Part shown: positions 7,036-15,700 of the stretch, piece after piece
Numbering within the stretch: the stretch's first letter is position 1
How the letters are laid out: each line of letters starts with the position of its first letter
Virus record (IMG/VR): IMGVR_UViG_3300044646_000729
Span: 1-29,936 of that record
DNA length: 29,936 bases
Strand: one strand, 5' to 3'
Origin: a virus
Program-made: the position numbers and the translations under genes
Notes under the pieces: generated by a model
Told to the model about the DNA's origin: nothing
What the model saw: only the letters and a program-made list of their open reading frames with translations
Databases searched by the model: none

Positions 7036-7650
7036 TTATTTTATAGGTCTTATTTTATACGTTTGTTTCGGGTTCGGTTTGTAAACCTCGCAATCAACTA
7101 AGTATTGTACGCCGTCAAATGTACGATTTTTTTTACAAAGTTCATTCTCTAAACGGTTATACCAAATCCCGCGTTTTTTTCTCGCGTCCGCAATCAACGC
7201 GGCGCGGCCCTCCTCCGTTACGGGGATCGAGGTATCTTCCAACATTTCGCGTAAACCGTATTGAGTTAAGTTACGTCCGATCCATAATAAAAATTGTTGA
7301 TACGTCGCGAATACAATAAACGGACGGAGATATTTATTAAAAAAAGTTCCGAGTTCGTTAACCTCCCAATCGAAAGGAAATAAATCCGGTTGCGATCCGA
7401 CATTCGCCGTCAACGCTTTATAAACAATTTTTCCGTAAACAACAAAGTCGCCGATCGCGTACGCGGTTAATATATCCCAAGGAATTAAACCTCCGTCGAA
7501 ATCCTCGATCAACTTGTCGAACATTGCGTCGCCGATCGTCGGTTTCAAGTCGTACTCTTGAGAGTCCTCGATATTCGGATTAATAATTCGATCCTCAATA
7601 TTTAAAGTAAATTGAGCGAGGTCTTTTATATTTTGTTTCGTGATTAACAT
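7036..7650 (-). CDS. Head-tail connector candidate with CBM-like insert
   Basis: 204 residues, next to portal, so a head-completion or adaptor protein is likely. The N- and C-terminal parts are helical (PTIGDAMFDKLIEDF, YQQFLLWIGRNLTQYGLREM, ADARKKRGIWYNRLENELCK) as in connector proteins of Bacteroidota phages (DUF6712-like). Residues about 62-95 read AYAIGDFVVYGKIVYKALT followed by a Gly/Pro stretch and a Trp. This is the pattern of a CBM5/12-type carbohydrate-binding hairpin module (Y..GD.V.Y...Y.A...P...W). The insertion may project from the neck and touch glycans. Both assignments are by pattern. Confidence 0.72.
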   Translation of the reverse strand: MLITKQNIKDLAQFTLNIEDRIINPNIEDSQEYDLKPTIGDAMFDKLIEDFDGGLIPWDILTAYAIGDFVVYGKIVYKALTANVGSQPDLFPFDWEVNELGTFFNKYLRPFIVFATYQQFLLWIGRNLTQYGLREMLEDTSIPVTEEGRAALIADARKKRGIWYNRLENELCKKNRTFDGVQYLVDCEVYKPNPKQTYKIRPIK

Positions 7651-7651
7651 A

Positions 7652-9034
7652 TTACGCCGGAGGAGTTGCGGGAGGAGTTATCGCCTCGCCTTTATTAACT
7701 AATAATTTCGCGTTCTCCTCCGTTATTCCGAATATTTGAACGATCGATTGTATTTTTTGCGAGTCGCTTAATAACGGGTTCGCTTGTATTCCGGTTAAAG
7801 CCGTAACGCCTCCGACTCCGATCTTTTCGGCGAGAGTTATCTCCGAGGTTTGGCCCTCCGTTGAAACGGGAGGATAACCTCCCAAGGCCCGTATCTCGTC
7901 CGTTGAAAGTTTCGCGAGTACCTCCGTCGGGATATAACTAATTAACGACATTGTCGAGATCGTCCAATTCGGGACGGGCCAAATCTTTTTAAACGCTTGA
8001 GAGATCAAATTTTGATCGGGTAAAACATTCGCGTTTAAAATCTTGATCCCGTTCGCGATCGCTTGAGTATTCCCAAGGATCGCCGCAACGTCAAACCCAA
8101 CGAGAACCGGAGGACAAGAGAACAAACGACAAACCTTTCGAGATACTCTCTCGGTCGCGTTTTCCACGCCGTCGAGTTGCTCGGATAAAGGAAATTGAGT
8201 TACTTGCGGGAGTCCCTCCTTTGTTGACGCCTCGAGATGTAAAATTGTCGCGGCGTCGTCTCCGGTAAAGTTTCGCAAATTTGCGTCGAATTGATCCGCC
8301 TCGGTTCCGGTTCCGGCTCCTTTACTTGTATCGTCCAACTCGCCAACGGTCGAAATAATAACGGTCGGACGAAATCCCTTTGTTATATTGCGGTTGTCGA
8401 GGTTTGTAAGCGATCCGTCGGAGATTATATCCTTTATCCCGATCATTGCGTTCGGGTAAGGATATTCCTCAATATAAGGATTTTCCTCGTAAGTATATAA
8501 AACCTCTCCGAGTTGATAACCAAACTCGTCGATCTCTTTTAAAATTTTTGCGGCCCTCTCGTCGGGAGTATATCTCGACGGATCAAACTCGGGATAAATA
8601 ACGTCCTCCGATTTTTTATATTTTTTCGTCCCGATCGTATCGTTATAAACGTAATTTCCGGCGGCGGTTTTTCTTACCTTATTAAACGCCATTAAATAAA
8701 CCGATCCGACCTCTCCGTTATTTCGATAAAGTATATTGAACGCGAAACCTTTATAAATCGCTTGAGAATAAGCAACTCCGGCGAGTAGTTCGTCGGCCGT
8801 TTGTTTTGGATTGACTTTTATTTTTCCCTCTCCTCCGTCGAAACCGTCGGCCTCGATAAATATTTTTAAAGTTTTAACGCAATTCGCGGCGGTTCCGCTC
8901 GAGGATATTGCGTTTATTAAATGGTTTGGGACGAGGTTATCCGCTCCGTAAGAAATAACTCCGGTTTGAGTGTTAACGAAACTCTCCGGTATCAAATTAT
9001 AAAGGAGAGAAATAACTTTACTCTTGATCGACAT
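7652..9034 (-). CDS. Portal protein
   Basis: 460 residues, a normal length for portals of HK97-like phages. The strongest segment is about residues 294-340 (ERVSRKVCRLFSCPPVLVGF, then a Gly-Asn rich turn and an NANVLPDQNLISQAFKKIW helix). This matches the portal pattern of a crown/stem helix, a Pro-Pro-x-Leu-x-Gly turn and a downstream helix. The dodecamer would form the DNA channel and dock terminase. The last residues are TPPATPPA. Its place after the major capsid and tail-tube genes, far from terL, is unusual. It is immediately followed by the connector candidate. Confidence 0.82.
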   Translation of the reverse strand: MSIKSKVISLLYNLIPESFVNTQTGVISYGADNLVPNHLINAISSSGTAANCVKTLKIFIEADGFDGGEGKIKVNPKQTADELLAGVAYSQAIYKGFAFNILYRNNGEVGSVYLMAFNKVRKTAAGNYVYNDTIGTKKYKKSEDVIYPEFDPSRYTPDERAAKILKEIDEFGYQLGEVLYTYEENPYIEEYPYPNAMIGIKDIISDGSLTNLDNRNITKGFRPTVIISTVGELDDTSKGAGTGTEADQFDANLRNFTGDDAATILHLEASTKEGLPQVTQFPLSEQLDGVENATERVSRKVCRLFSCPPVLVGFDVAAILGNTQAIANGIKILNANVLPDQNLISQAFKKIWPVPNWTISTMSLISYIPTEVLAKLSTDEIRALGGYPPVSTEGQTSEITLAEKIGVGGVTALTGIQANPLLSDSQKIQSIVQIFGITEENAKLLVNKGEAITPPATPPA

Positions 9035-9245
9035 TATCGGAGTTGTTGTTTTTCTTTTTCTTTTTAAAGTTTTCCTCGGACTTTACCTCCTCAACGGGAG
9101 CAACGAGAGAAATTATTTCTCCGTATTGGCCCGACGACAAAAGTTTTTCGGCGATCTCGTCGTTTATGTTTTCGTTTGTCAATCGACCGAAACCTTTAAC
9201 GTTGATTATTTGATCTCCGTTTATTTTATATCTCGTTTTCGCCAT
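9018..9245 (-). CDS. Small Lys-rich-tail protein
   Basis: 75 residues. The N-terminal part (about 1-45) is a small alpha/beta unit with INDEIAEKLLSSGQYGEIIS. The C-terminus is disordered and basic (FKKKKKNNNSDN). It has the same architecture as the gene at 11136-11393: a short N-terminal strand region, a (T/N)DE(L/I)AE helix, then a Lys-rich tail. The gene overlaps its neighbours on both sides (17 bp with portal, 20 bp with 9226-9444). Similar proteins are found in head operons of Bacteroidota phages without known function. Confidence 0.72.
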   Translation of the reverse strand: MAKTRYKINGDQIINVKGFGRLTNENINDEIAEKLLSSGQYGEIISLVAPVEEVKSEENFKKKKKNNNSDNVDQE

Positions 9246-9444
9246 TTTCCGAAAGGTATTTTTTTAATTTTAAATAAGCAAACTCTCGATCCTTTGTACA
9301 AGTTCGACAAAGTTTCGCGTCTCCGTATATCGGGCCTCTAAAAACCGCCTCGAATTGATCGAGTAACTCGATCCGGTTCCTTACATTTCTAAATGGTACG
9401 GAGGTTAATTCTTTAATCAAATCGATATTAACCTCCGGCCCCAT
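9226..9444 (-). CDS. Small hypothetical protein with Cys pair
   Basis: 72 residues. A CRTC motif around residues 46-49 within DAKLCRTCTKDREFAYLK could bind metal, but only one Cys pair is visible, so a full zinc site would need a partner subunit. The rest is helical and charged (NRIELLDQFEAVF, LKLKKYLSENGEN). It lies between the probable tail tube (13 bp upstream) and the small Lys-rich gene. No family is recognised. A minor head or neck role is suggested only by location. Confidence 0.68.
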   Translation of the reverse strand: MGPEVNIDLIKELTSVPFRNVRNRIELLDQFEAVFRGPIYGDAKLCRTCTKDREFAYLKLKKYLSENGENEI

Positions 9445-9457
9445 TTAAAAAAAGAAA

Positions 9458-10054
9458 TTAAGGAGCAACGTTCGGGAAAGTGATCGCGTCGAGTCCGATA
9501 ATATTGTTCGCCAACGTGTCGGCGGGTTTGTATCTCATTGGTAAGTTTGGAACGTTACCGGATAAAGTAACTCGGTAAACCGTATCGTCGTTGATAAGGA
9601 CTCCGGTTCCGTTTCCGGTTCCGGCGGTTGCCTTTAATCCAAAATTGTCGTAACCCAAAACGCTTGAGTTTGACAATCCGAAAACCTCAATCGATCCCGC
9701 GTTGGTTTCAATCATTGCGAACATATCCTCAACGTTAACAAGTTCGTTAACGGCTTTACGCTCGAGATCAGTCTCGAAATATAAAGCTAAAATCGCGGAT
9801 TGATTGAAAAGATTTACCGTCTCTCCGGCGGTAAGTTCGTACGTTCCTTGATGTTTTTCTTTTTTACCGATAAACGCCTTTAACGACTTTCCGGTCGTAA
9901 GTGTAAACGCGGTAATTTCGCCGTCAACTCCAAAAGTTACGGACGCAATATCGGAGATTTGACCGATCCAAATTCTTTTATTTGCTCCGCCTATTTTTTT
10001 AAGGGCTTCGCAAGTTGGATCGAGTCCAAGGGTTAAAAACGAACAAGTTGCCAT
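9458..10054 (-). CDS. Probable tail tube (major tail) protein
   Basis: 198 residues, beta-rich throughout with frequent Thr/Gly turns and few long helices, as expected for a tail-tube subunit. The N-terminus, MATCSFLTLGLDPTCEALKK, then GGANKRIWIGQISDI and an FGVDGEITAFTLTTG strand pair, resembles major tail proteins of Bacteroidota phages (Cys-containing N-terminus, GG-x-K-x-x-x-I). A decoration protein is an alternative. It follows the terminator at 10101-10129 after the capsid gene, so it may be expressed at a different level from capsid. Confidence 0.68.
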   Translation of the reverse strand: MATCSFLTLGLDPTCEALKKIGGANKRIWIGQISDIASVTFGVDGEITAFTLTTGKSLKAFIGKKEKHQGTYELTAGETVNLFNQSAILALYFETDLERKAVNELVNVEDMFAMIETNAGSIEVFGLSNSSVLGYDNFGLKATAGTGNGTGVLINDDTVYRVTLSGNVPNLPMRYKPADTLANNIIGLDAITFPNVAP

Positions 10055-10100
10055 TTTATATAAAATTATTTTGTTTAACTAAATTGAATAAATGAGAACG

Positions 10101-10129
10101 AAAAAGAGGAGCGTCCTTTCGAACGCTCC
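10101..10129 (-). terminator. Intrinsic terminator after major capsid
   Basis: Read on the minus strand, a 7-bp stem GGAGCGT/ACGCTCC (10129-10123 with 10114-10108) with an 8-nt loop is followed by TCTTTTTC. It starts 8 bp after the capsid stop at 10137 and lies in the only sizeable gap of the head region (10055-10136). It would cap capsid mRNA while allowing some read-through to the tail-tube and portal genes. Confidence 0.8.
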
Positions 10130-10136
10130 GATATTT

Positions 10137-11129
10137 TTATCCTTTGTATAGGACTTTTTGCGCTTGACTTACAACCGCTCCGGCTTGAGTAAATACTCCC
10201 TTTATAAATCTTGTATCGGCGTTTAAAGCAACGCGATCGATTTGCAAATAAGAGAAATCCGCCGTCGAGTCCGTACCCCAAAGAATATCCGACCAACGGG
10301 CCGCGATCATTGTGTCCTCGGGCAAAGGAACAAACTCGATTTTTACGCCAAGGAAATAAAAATTACCTTGAGCGTCGATCAAAAACTTATCGCGGAAAGT
10401 TTGATCGGTATTGTATAATTGAATAAGTTGCGCGTGAGACTCCGGCGCAAAAATTTTAGTCATTCCGATATTACTCGGCTTTAACATTACGGTCGGAATA
10501 ACCGAATAAACGGCCTTATACTCGTCCCAAATGTTTAAAGCGGTTATCGTAGTTCCAACAACGTCGATCGAGGTTCCGACCGCTCCGTTATTATAGATCA
10601 AATATGTAACGATACCGTCGCAAAGAGTTAAAGGAGCGGCGGCAACGTAAGCCTTTTCCTCGGCGGTTAAATTCGGGCCAAGTGGCGCGGCGGCAACGGC
10701 TACTTTTGTAGCGGCGGAGGCTCCGTTCCAAAAATCTTCCTCGGCTTGTCTCGACATTTGTACGCCGTACGTTTCAAGGACAATACGAACCCACTCCTCC
10801 GAAACGTTTTCCCACGCTCCCGCTCTCATTGAGGACGCGAAACGCGAAAATCTTAAATCGTCGGGACAAAATTCGTCGTAAGCCATTAACTTACAAGGAC
10901 GCAAAAGAGCGTCGTTCATATCGATTGAACCGCTCGGAGTTGGAACGCCGCAAACGTACGCTTGTAAATTTACGGTAACGCCCATTTCCGTAATAACGGT
11001 TTCGTTTTTGATACCATTTATTAAACGTACTTTCTCTTGAGCAACGGTTTCGTTTTGAAACAATAACTCCATAAATACCTCCTCAAACGCGGGGCCGGTA
11101 AACTCAATCGGTGAATAAACTATCGACAT
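10137..11129 (-). CDS. Major capsid protein (HK97-like)
   Basis: 330 residues, which is compact for an HK97-fold capsid. Supporting segments are the N-terminal SPIEFTGPAFEEVFMELLFQ, the mid helix WVRIVLETYGVQMSRQAEEDFW (about 112-133), and the C-terminal MIAARWSDILWGTD followed by RVALNADTRFIKGVF, which looks like the P-domain/A-domain end of Bacteroidota phage capsids. No separate scaffold gene is visible. The upstream protease carries a long coiled-coil tail that could supply this. Genes for protease, small protein and capsid are in canonical order, and a terminator follows. Confidence 0.85.
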   Translation of the reverse strand: MSIVYSPIEFTGPAFEEVFMELLFQNETVAQEKVRLINGIKNETVITEMGVTVNLQAYVCGVPTPSGSIDMNDALLRPCKLMAYDEFCPDDLRFSRFASSMRAGAWENVSEEWVRIVLETYGVQMSRQAEEDFWNGASAATKVAVAAAPLGPNLTAEEKAYVAAAPLTLCDGIVTYLIYNNGAVGTSIDVVGTTITALNIWDEYKAVYSVIPTVMLKPSNIGMTKIFAPESHAQLIQLYNTDQTFRDKFLIDAQGNFYFLGVKIEFVPLPEDTMIAARWSDILWGTDSTADFSYLQIDRVALNADTRFIKGVFTQAGAVVSQAQKVLYKG

Positions 11130-11135
11130 AACTTT

Positions 11136-11393
11136 TTATTTTTTTGATTTAACTTTTTTATTTGTGATTACTTTTTTCGGTTGCGATTTTTTGATAGTCG
11201 TTTCCTTTTTAATTTCTTTTTTCGGTTGCTCTTTTTTTACCGATCCGATCTTTTCGATAATCGTTCCGAGTAAAGCGGGATTTTTCTTAATAAAAAACTC
11301 CGCGAGTTCGTCCGTTAAATCCTCGGGTTTAATCAAGGATTTCGGGCCGTTGGGCCTCAACTCTTGGCCCTCTATTATTTTATAAATCGCCAT
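11136..11393 (-). CDS. Small Lys-rich-tail protein in head operon
   Basis: 85 residues. The first 50 residues form a small alpha/beta unit with LTDELAEFFIKKNPALLGTI. The last 35 are almost all Lys, Glu, Gln and Thr (KKEIKKETTIKKSQPKK), probably disordered and able to contact DNA. It has the same layout as 9018-9245. Its start overlaps the protease stop as TAATG and it ends 6 bp before capsid. It could be a capsid-interior or decoration protein. No family is firmly recognised. Confidence 0.75.
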   Translation of the reverse strand: MAIYKIIEGQELRPNGPKSLIKPEDLTDELAEFFIKKNPALLGTIIEKIGSVKKEQPKKEIKKETTIKKSQPKKVITNKKVKSKK

Positions 11394-12556
11394 TACTTCG
11401 AGAACGTTTCGCGATTTGCTTTATCGATTGCGATCCTTTTCTCCCAAGGCTTTAAAGGAGCGTCAGTTTTCGTTTCGTTTTTCTTTTCGGCTCTCTTATC
11501 TCCGGCGACCGATTTTTTATAATTTGCGATTTCGGTTTTCAGTTTGTTAACCTCCTCGATAATCGCCTCGTTATTTGTGTCGTTTGACTTTGCGGCCAAC
11601 TCGTCGGCAAGTCTTTTGTTTTCCGCCTCAAGATCGGCGATCTTTTTCGCGTTGTCGTCAACTTCAACCGGACGGATTTCCGTAACGGTTCCCTCGAAAA
11701 TAACGATTACTTCTCCGGTGTCGAGAGTATGTTCGCCGTCCTCCGCCATTACTGATAAAGCCTCGTCGGTAAAAACTTTCGTTCCAACTTCCAAGGTATC
11801 GCCCTCAAAGTAAAGAGTAACGCCGTCCTCCGCCGTAACGGTTGCGTTTTTCTTTTCGGGTTTCAATAAGTTTAAGATCGCGTTAACTCCTTTTTCTAAA
11901 AGAGATATTTTTTTATTTTGCTCCTCGATATTCATTTTATTATCGTTGTTTGATTTATATTTATTAAATATTAATTCAGTATAAGCGGCCTTGGCTTTTT
12001 TACGCTCGAGGGTTCCGGTTGCGAAACCTAAGTCGATCGCTCTTTGAGTTCCGAGGTCGGTATCTTTTGACATTAAATCCCGTACGATCGATTGATCCGA
12101 GTCGTTTAATTTTAGGGAGTCTTTATAAAAGTTGAAAATTTTATCCTCCGAGTTGCGAACGTCCTCCGCGATTGCGTCGAGTTCGTCGGCGGTTAAAGGC
12201 ATATTTCCCAAGTTCGAACCGTCGATCCAAGGGTTATGAATTACAAACTCCGCGTTTTTCGAAAGTAGTCTCTCCGATCCGGCTAAGAAAACAACCGTCG
12301 CGATTGAATTAACTTTATAACCTTTCGTTATTATTTTTTTACCGGAGTTAATAAGTTTGTCGTGAATTGCAAATCCGGTCGTTACCGATCCGCCGTTCGA
12401 GTCGATCTCGATTTCGAAAGTATCGGCCTCGGGATTGGCGTCGATAAAGTCGCCGATCATTTGCGCGTTTGTCGAGTCGTCAATTACTCCGAACGCGGCG
12501 AGGAAAGGATCAGGCTCTCCGATATTTCCCGAGATTTTAAATTTCGCGACTTTCAT
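11393..12556 (-). CDS. ClpP-like prohead protease fused to scaffold-like tail
   Basis: 387 residues. Residues 1-185 are an S14/ClpP-like domain: EIDSNGGSVTTGFAIHDKL (about 50-68, oxyanion and substrate strand), a nucleophile candidate Ser84 in KVNSIAT, His107 in EFVIHNPW, and Asp165 or Asp167 in SKDTDLGTQRAIDLG. Such proteases cut scaffold and capsid N-termini in prohead maturation. Residues about 208-387 hold a coiled coil, a beta-rich insert (about 235-300, with VTAEDGVTLYFEGDTLEVG) and a second coiled coil (about 305-350), consistent with a built-in scaffold. It is the first gene behind the late promoter at 12562-12569, only 5 nt upstream of the ATG. Confidence 0.85.
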   Translation of the reverse strand: MKVAKFKISGNIGEPDPFLAAFGVIDDSTNAQMIGDFIDANPEADTFEIEIDSNGGSVTTGFAIHDKLINSGKKIITKGYKVNSIATVVFLAGSERLLSKNAEFVIHNPWIDGSNLGNMPLTADELDAIAEDVRNSEDKIFNFYKDSLKLNDSDQSIVRDLMSKDTDLGTQRAIDLGFATGTLERKKAKAAYTELIFNKYKSNNDNKMNIEEQNKKISLLEKGVNAILNLLKPEKKNATVTAEDGVTLYFEGDTLEVGTKVFTDEALSVMAEDGEHTLDTGEVIVIFEGTVTEIRPVEVDDNAKKIADLEAENKRLADELAAKSNDTNNEAIIEEVNKLKTEIANYKKSVAGDKRAEKKNETKTDAPLKPWEKRIAIDKANRETFSK

Positions 12557-12561
12557 TAATA

Positions 12562-12569
12562 CAAATGTA
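12562..12569 (-). promoter_or_regulatory. Head-operon promoter -7 element
   Basis: On the minus strand, TACATTTG matches TAnnTTTG and is followed by TATTA and then the ATG of the protease gene. The 5-nt gap implies a leaderless or nearly leaderless mRNA. No TTG lies 17-23 bp upstream. Instead a TTTGGTACTTAAT motif (12607-12595) ends 34 bp upstream. The plus-strand RHH promoter -7 element is only 7 bp away on the other side. Confidence 0.7.
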
Positions 12570-12576
12570 AATTGAT

Positions 12577-12584
12577 TATATTTG
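12577..12584 (+). promoter_or_regulatory. RHH gene promoter -7 element
   Basis: TATATTTG on the plus strand is a perfect TAnnTTTG match, 54 bp upstream of the RHH start at 12639. It forms an inverted pair (7 of 8 bases) with the head promoter element at 12562-12569, separated by 7 bp. Polymerase at one would cover the other. Two putative operators lie 10 and 31 bp downstream. Confidence 0.65.
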
Positions 12585-12594
12585 ATCTTGATTT

Positions 12595-12607
12595 ATTAAG
12601 TACCAAA
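12595..12607. repeat. Putative operator O1 (ATTAAGTACCAAA)
   Basis: First of two identical 13-bp copies. The core fits an imperfect dyad, TTnnGTACnnAA, as expected for an RHH dimer site. It lies in the leader of the RHH gene and 34 bp from the divergent head promoter -7 element (distance measured from its CAAA end). Confidence 0.6.
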
Positions 12608-12615
12608 CTAAAATA

Positions 12616-12628
12616 ATTAAGTACCAAA
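12616..12628. repeat. Putative operator O2 (ATTAAGTACCAAA)
   Basis: Identical to 12595-12607. Start-to-start spacing is 21 bp, two turns of B-DNA, so two bound dimers would sit on the same face and could cooperate, as is known for Arc and MetJ family repressors. It ends 10 bp before the RHH start codon. Confidence 0.6.
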
Positions 12629-12638
12629 AAACGAAAAA

Positions 12639-12797
12639 ATGAGCAAACCGAAAACTTTAAAAACGAGAGTCTCTCCCGAAATTCACGAAAAGTTTAATAA
12701 AAAATGCGAACAACTTTTTGGAAACAAACGGAGCGCGGATAAAGTGATCCGAAAACTTGCGATTAAATTTAACAACGGAGAAATAAATCTCGATTGA
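12639..12797 (+). CDS. Ribbon-helix-helix (Arc/CopG-like) regulator
   Basis: 52 residues (MSKPKTLKTRVSPEIHEKFN to the end NGEINLD), the only supported plus-strand gene. The pattern is a basic N-terminus, a beta strand TLKTRVS, helix A EIHEKFNKKCEQLFG, a turn NKRSAD, and helix B KVIRKLAIKF. This is the RHH dimer fold. The ATG follows ACGAAAAA, an A-rich start like the others. It ends with TGA at 12795-12797, one base from the tape-measure stop, so the two genes converge. Minus-strand read-through from the tail operon would produce antisense to it. Promoter, two operator-like repeats and divergent layout suggest an autoregulated switch for late genes. An antitoxin is unlikely, since no toxin gene is adjacent. 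Confidence 0.85.
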   Translation: MSKPKTLKTRVSPEIHEKFNKKCEQLFGNKRSADKVIRKLAIKFNNGEINLD

Positions 12798-12798
12798 A

Positions 12799-15700
12799 TT
12801 ATCGTAAAGTTGCGGCGATTTTATTTTGAGCGAGTTGATTATTTACTCGGTTTATATCCGTAACCTTTGTAATTATTTGAACGTTCGAAATCGCGTCCGA
12901 TATTTGCGCGGCGAGTTTATCCGTCGCGATCGCGTTAACTACTCCGGCCCTAATATCGTTCGCCGTAAATCCTCCGTCGGCAAATCCCGACAAACCTAAC
13001 GAGGATATTTTTCCGAGTCTCATTCTCTCAAGAGTTGAAACGAGAGCCGATCCGGTTTCCGTTTTTAAAATTTTATTCGGGACGACGTACTCGCCTTTGT
13101 GGTATGTATAACTTTTACGGCCCAAGGCTCGAGACTCCTCGCGAGGATTTCCGTCTCCGGTATATCCTCCCTCGTAAAACGGCGGCGGCGGCGGTTGTTG
13201 AGCCGCAATGATTCCGATTTGTACGGCTCCGGTCGCGGCGGCTACTCCGGCGAGTACGGCTCCGACAAACGGAACCGGATTAGCAAGGGCCGCAATTACG
13301 GCGGACGCGGTCGAGATAATTGCTTGAGTTATTTGAACGCCTTTATTAAAATTGAATTGATCGACGTCGAGTTGATATTTTTTCCGCGCGGTTTCCTCGT
13401 TGATCTTTTCGATTTGTTTTTGTTTTTGCTTTTCGGTTAAAGTTGTTTTTTCAATCGCTTTAACTTGCGCGGCTCCGAGTTGCTCAACTTGCGCGGTCGC
13501 TCCATTAAACGCCGCGTTTACCGCGTCGGCTAATGATCCAAAAACTTGCGAAACAATATCGGCGACTTGTTTAAATTTCTCCTCGAAATCTTTTGGTATT
13601 ATCGCGATCGGTTGTTCGTTTATTTGCTTGAGTTGGATTTCTAATTCGCGGAGTTTTAGTTTCGCCGTTTCGATATTTGCGACCTCCTCCGGCGTAATTA
13701 GATTGTCAACTTTCGCCGACTCCTCCGCGATCCTTAATAATTCTTTTTGAGTATCGATTTCGAGTTGTATCAACGCGATCGATTTCTTTTTCTCGTCCTT
13801 TATCGTTTCCTCAATATCGAGACGCCTCGCCTCTTTTGATACGGCTAAGTTTATAACTTGAATATCGAGACGCCTTTTCGCCTCCTCTTGATCCTTGGCC
13901 CGACGTTGAGCGTTAAACTTTTCGACGATTTCCTCTTGTTTATTTGCGGTCTCCTCGTCGATCTCAAGTAAAAGTTTTTGCAATTCAATACGCGCTTTTT
14001 CTTTTTCCGCTTTTTCTTTTTCGTTTGTCGCCTTGAGATTTTTAAACTCCTCGAGGAGTTGTAATTTTTGGCGATCTTGCGCGGTAAATAACGCCTCGAT
14101 TTCCTGTTTTTGTTGATCTTGTATCGCCTCGGTTTGTAAATCTTTACTTTGTCCGAGTATCTTTTTTTGAAAAGCGAGGATCGCCGTTAAATTATCTTGA
14201 GTCGACTTTTTTGTTTTGTCTCCGGTTGTTGTTACTTGGCTTTGTAAATTTACTAACTCTTGAGTTAATTCGTCGACTCTTATTTTTTGCTCGACATATC
14301 CGAGGATCGCTTGATCGTTTACGTTCTCTCCGACTTTCAAGAGTCGATCTTGATTTCCTCCGTAATCATTTTGCGAGTTAATAACGTTGTCGATATTCTT
14401 TTTTAATTTATCTTGATTTGAGATCGAGTCGAGTTCCGCTTGTATTCTTTTTCGATCCTCGTCGTTCGTTGCTTTTTTAAGTTGCAAAATTAAATCTCCG
14501 CGTTTAACTTGACTCTCATTTAAAAACTCTTGTTTTTGGAGGAGATCAGTAATCGCCGCCTCGAGTTGCGTCTCCTTTATTCGAGCGGAGATTTTTATTT
14601 GAATGTTTTTAATTACTTGCTCTTGAGCCTTGGCAACCGCCGCCAAAAACGCGGCCTCGTCCGACAAGTTTTTTAAAGTAGTTCCATACGTCGAATTGAC
14701 TTGGTCGATTAATTGTTTACGTTGTTTCGATCCGGCGTTCGATTTTTGTAATTCTCCGAAAAGTTTTGTCGCTTGAACGACCTCTTTTATTTCCTCCTCG
14801 CGTAATTTTTCCGTCGCCTCTTTTAAATTCTTTTCCGCCTCGGTTAATTCGACGACCTTTGTTTTATTACGAGCAAGGTACGCGATTAATAATCCAAGTC
14901 CAACAACCAACGCGCCGACTCCCGTTGTCGCGAGTGCAATCTTAAACGCCTTTAACGCTCCGGTCGAGGCTCCGATAACCGTTGTATAAACGATTTGAGC
15001 CGCCGTCGCCGCCTTTGTTTTTACAAGTTCAATCGTCGATATAATCGCGCCTTTTGACTTGGCGATATTTGCCGCCGTTTGAGCGATCGCGACCGCTTGT
15101 AAAGCCTTTTTTTGAACCTCTTGAATATCCTCGCTCTCTCCGAACGCTATCGATAACAATCCAATGGAGGACGTTAAAGCCGTCGCGGCTTCGAACGTGT
15201 CGTCCATTGCCTCTTTTGCGGGATTTTTTGGCTCCTTATTTCCAAACTCGTCGACTTTTCCGATTGCTTTATCGATCTCGAATTGAGTCTCGCGGATCGC
15301 CTCGTTTGTTTTTTTATACTCCTCGGAATTTAAGTCAAGCGTCGGAGCGAGTTTTTTTAAATCGGAAAGTTTTTCCGTCATTCCCTCGAGAGTATTGTCG
15401 TACTCTTTTACGGATTGTTTTCCGGCGTTAAATCCGATCTCCGTTCTCTTGATCTCTTGATCTAATTCGGCGAGAGATTGATCGATCGACATAACGGCGG
15501 AGTCGACCGACTCGATCGAGGAGGAGGTTCCGTTTAACGACGCGTTGAAATTATTAACTCCCTCGGTTGTCGCGTTGAGTTTCGAAATTCCCGCGCCAAA
15601 TCCGAACGGTTTTTTATTTATGTTATCTTGTTGCTCTCCGCTTTGTTTTAACGCCTCCTTTTGAGCGAGTAACGCTTCGCGTTGTTTTAACAATGGAGCG

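Noticed and set aside
12639-12797. The RHH protein as an antitoxin of a toxin-antitoxin pair
   Set aside because: No toxin-like gene is adjacent. Neighbours are structural genes and the gene ends one base from the tape measure.
15054-15431. A plus-strand open frame of 125 codons inside the tape-measure gene
   Set aside because: It is the antisense shadow of a well-supported coiled-coil protein and is rich in Arg/Pro/Leu, as expected from reverse-reading charged codons.
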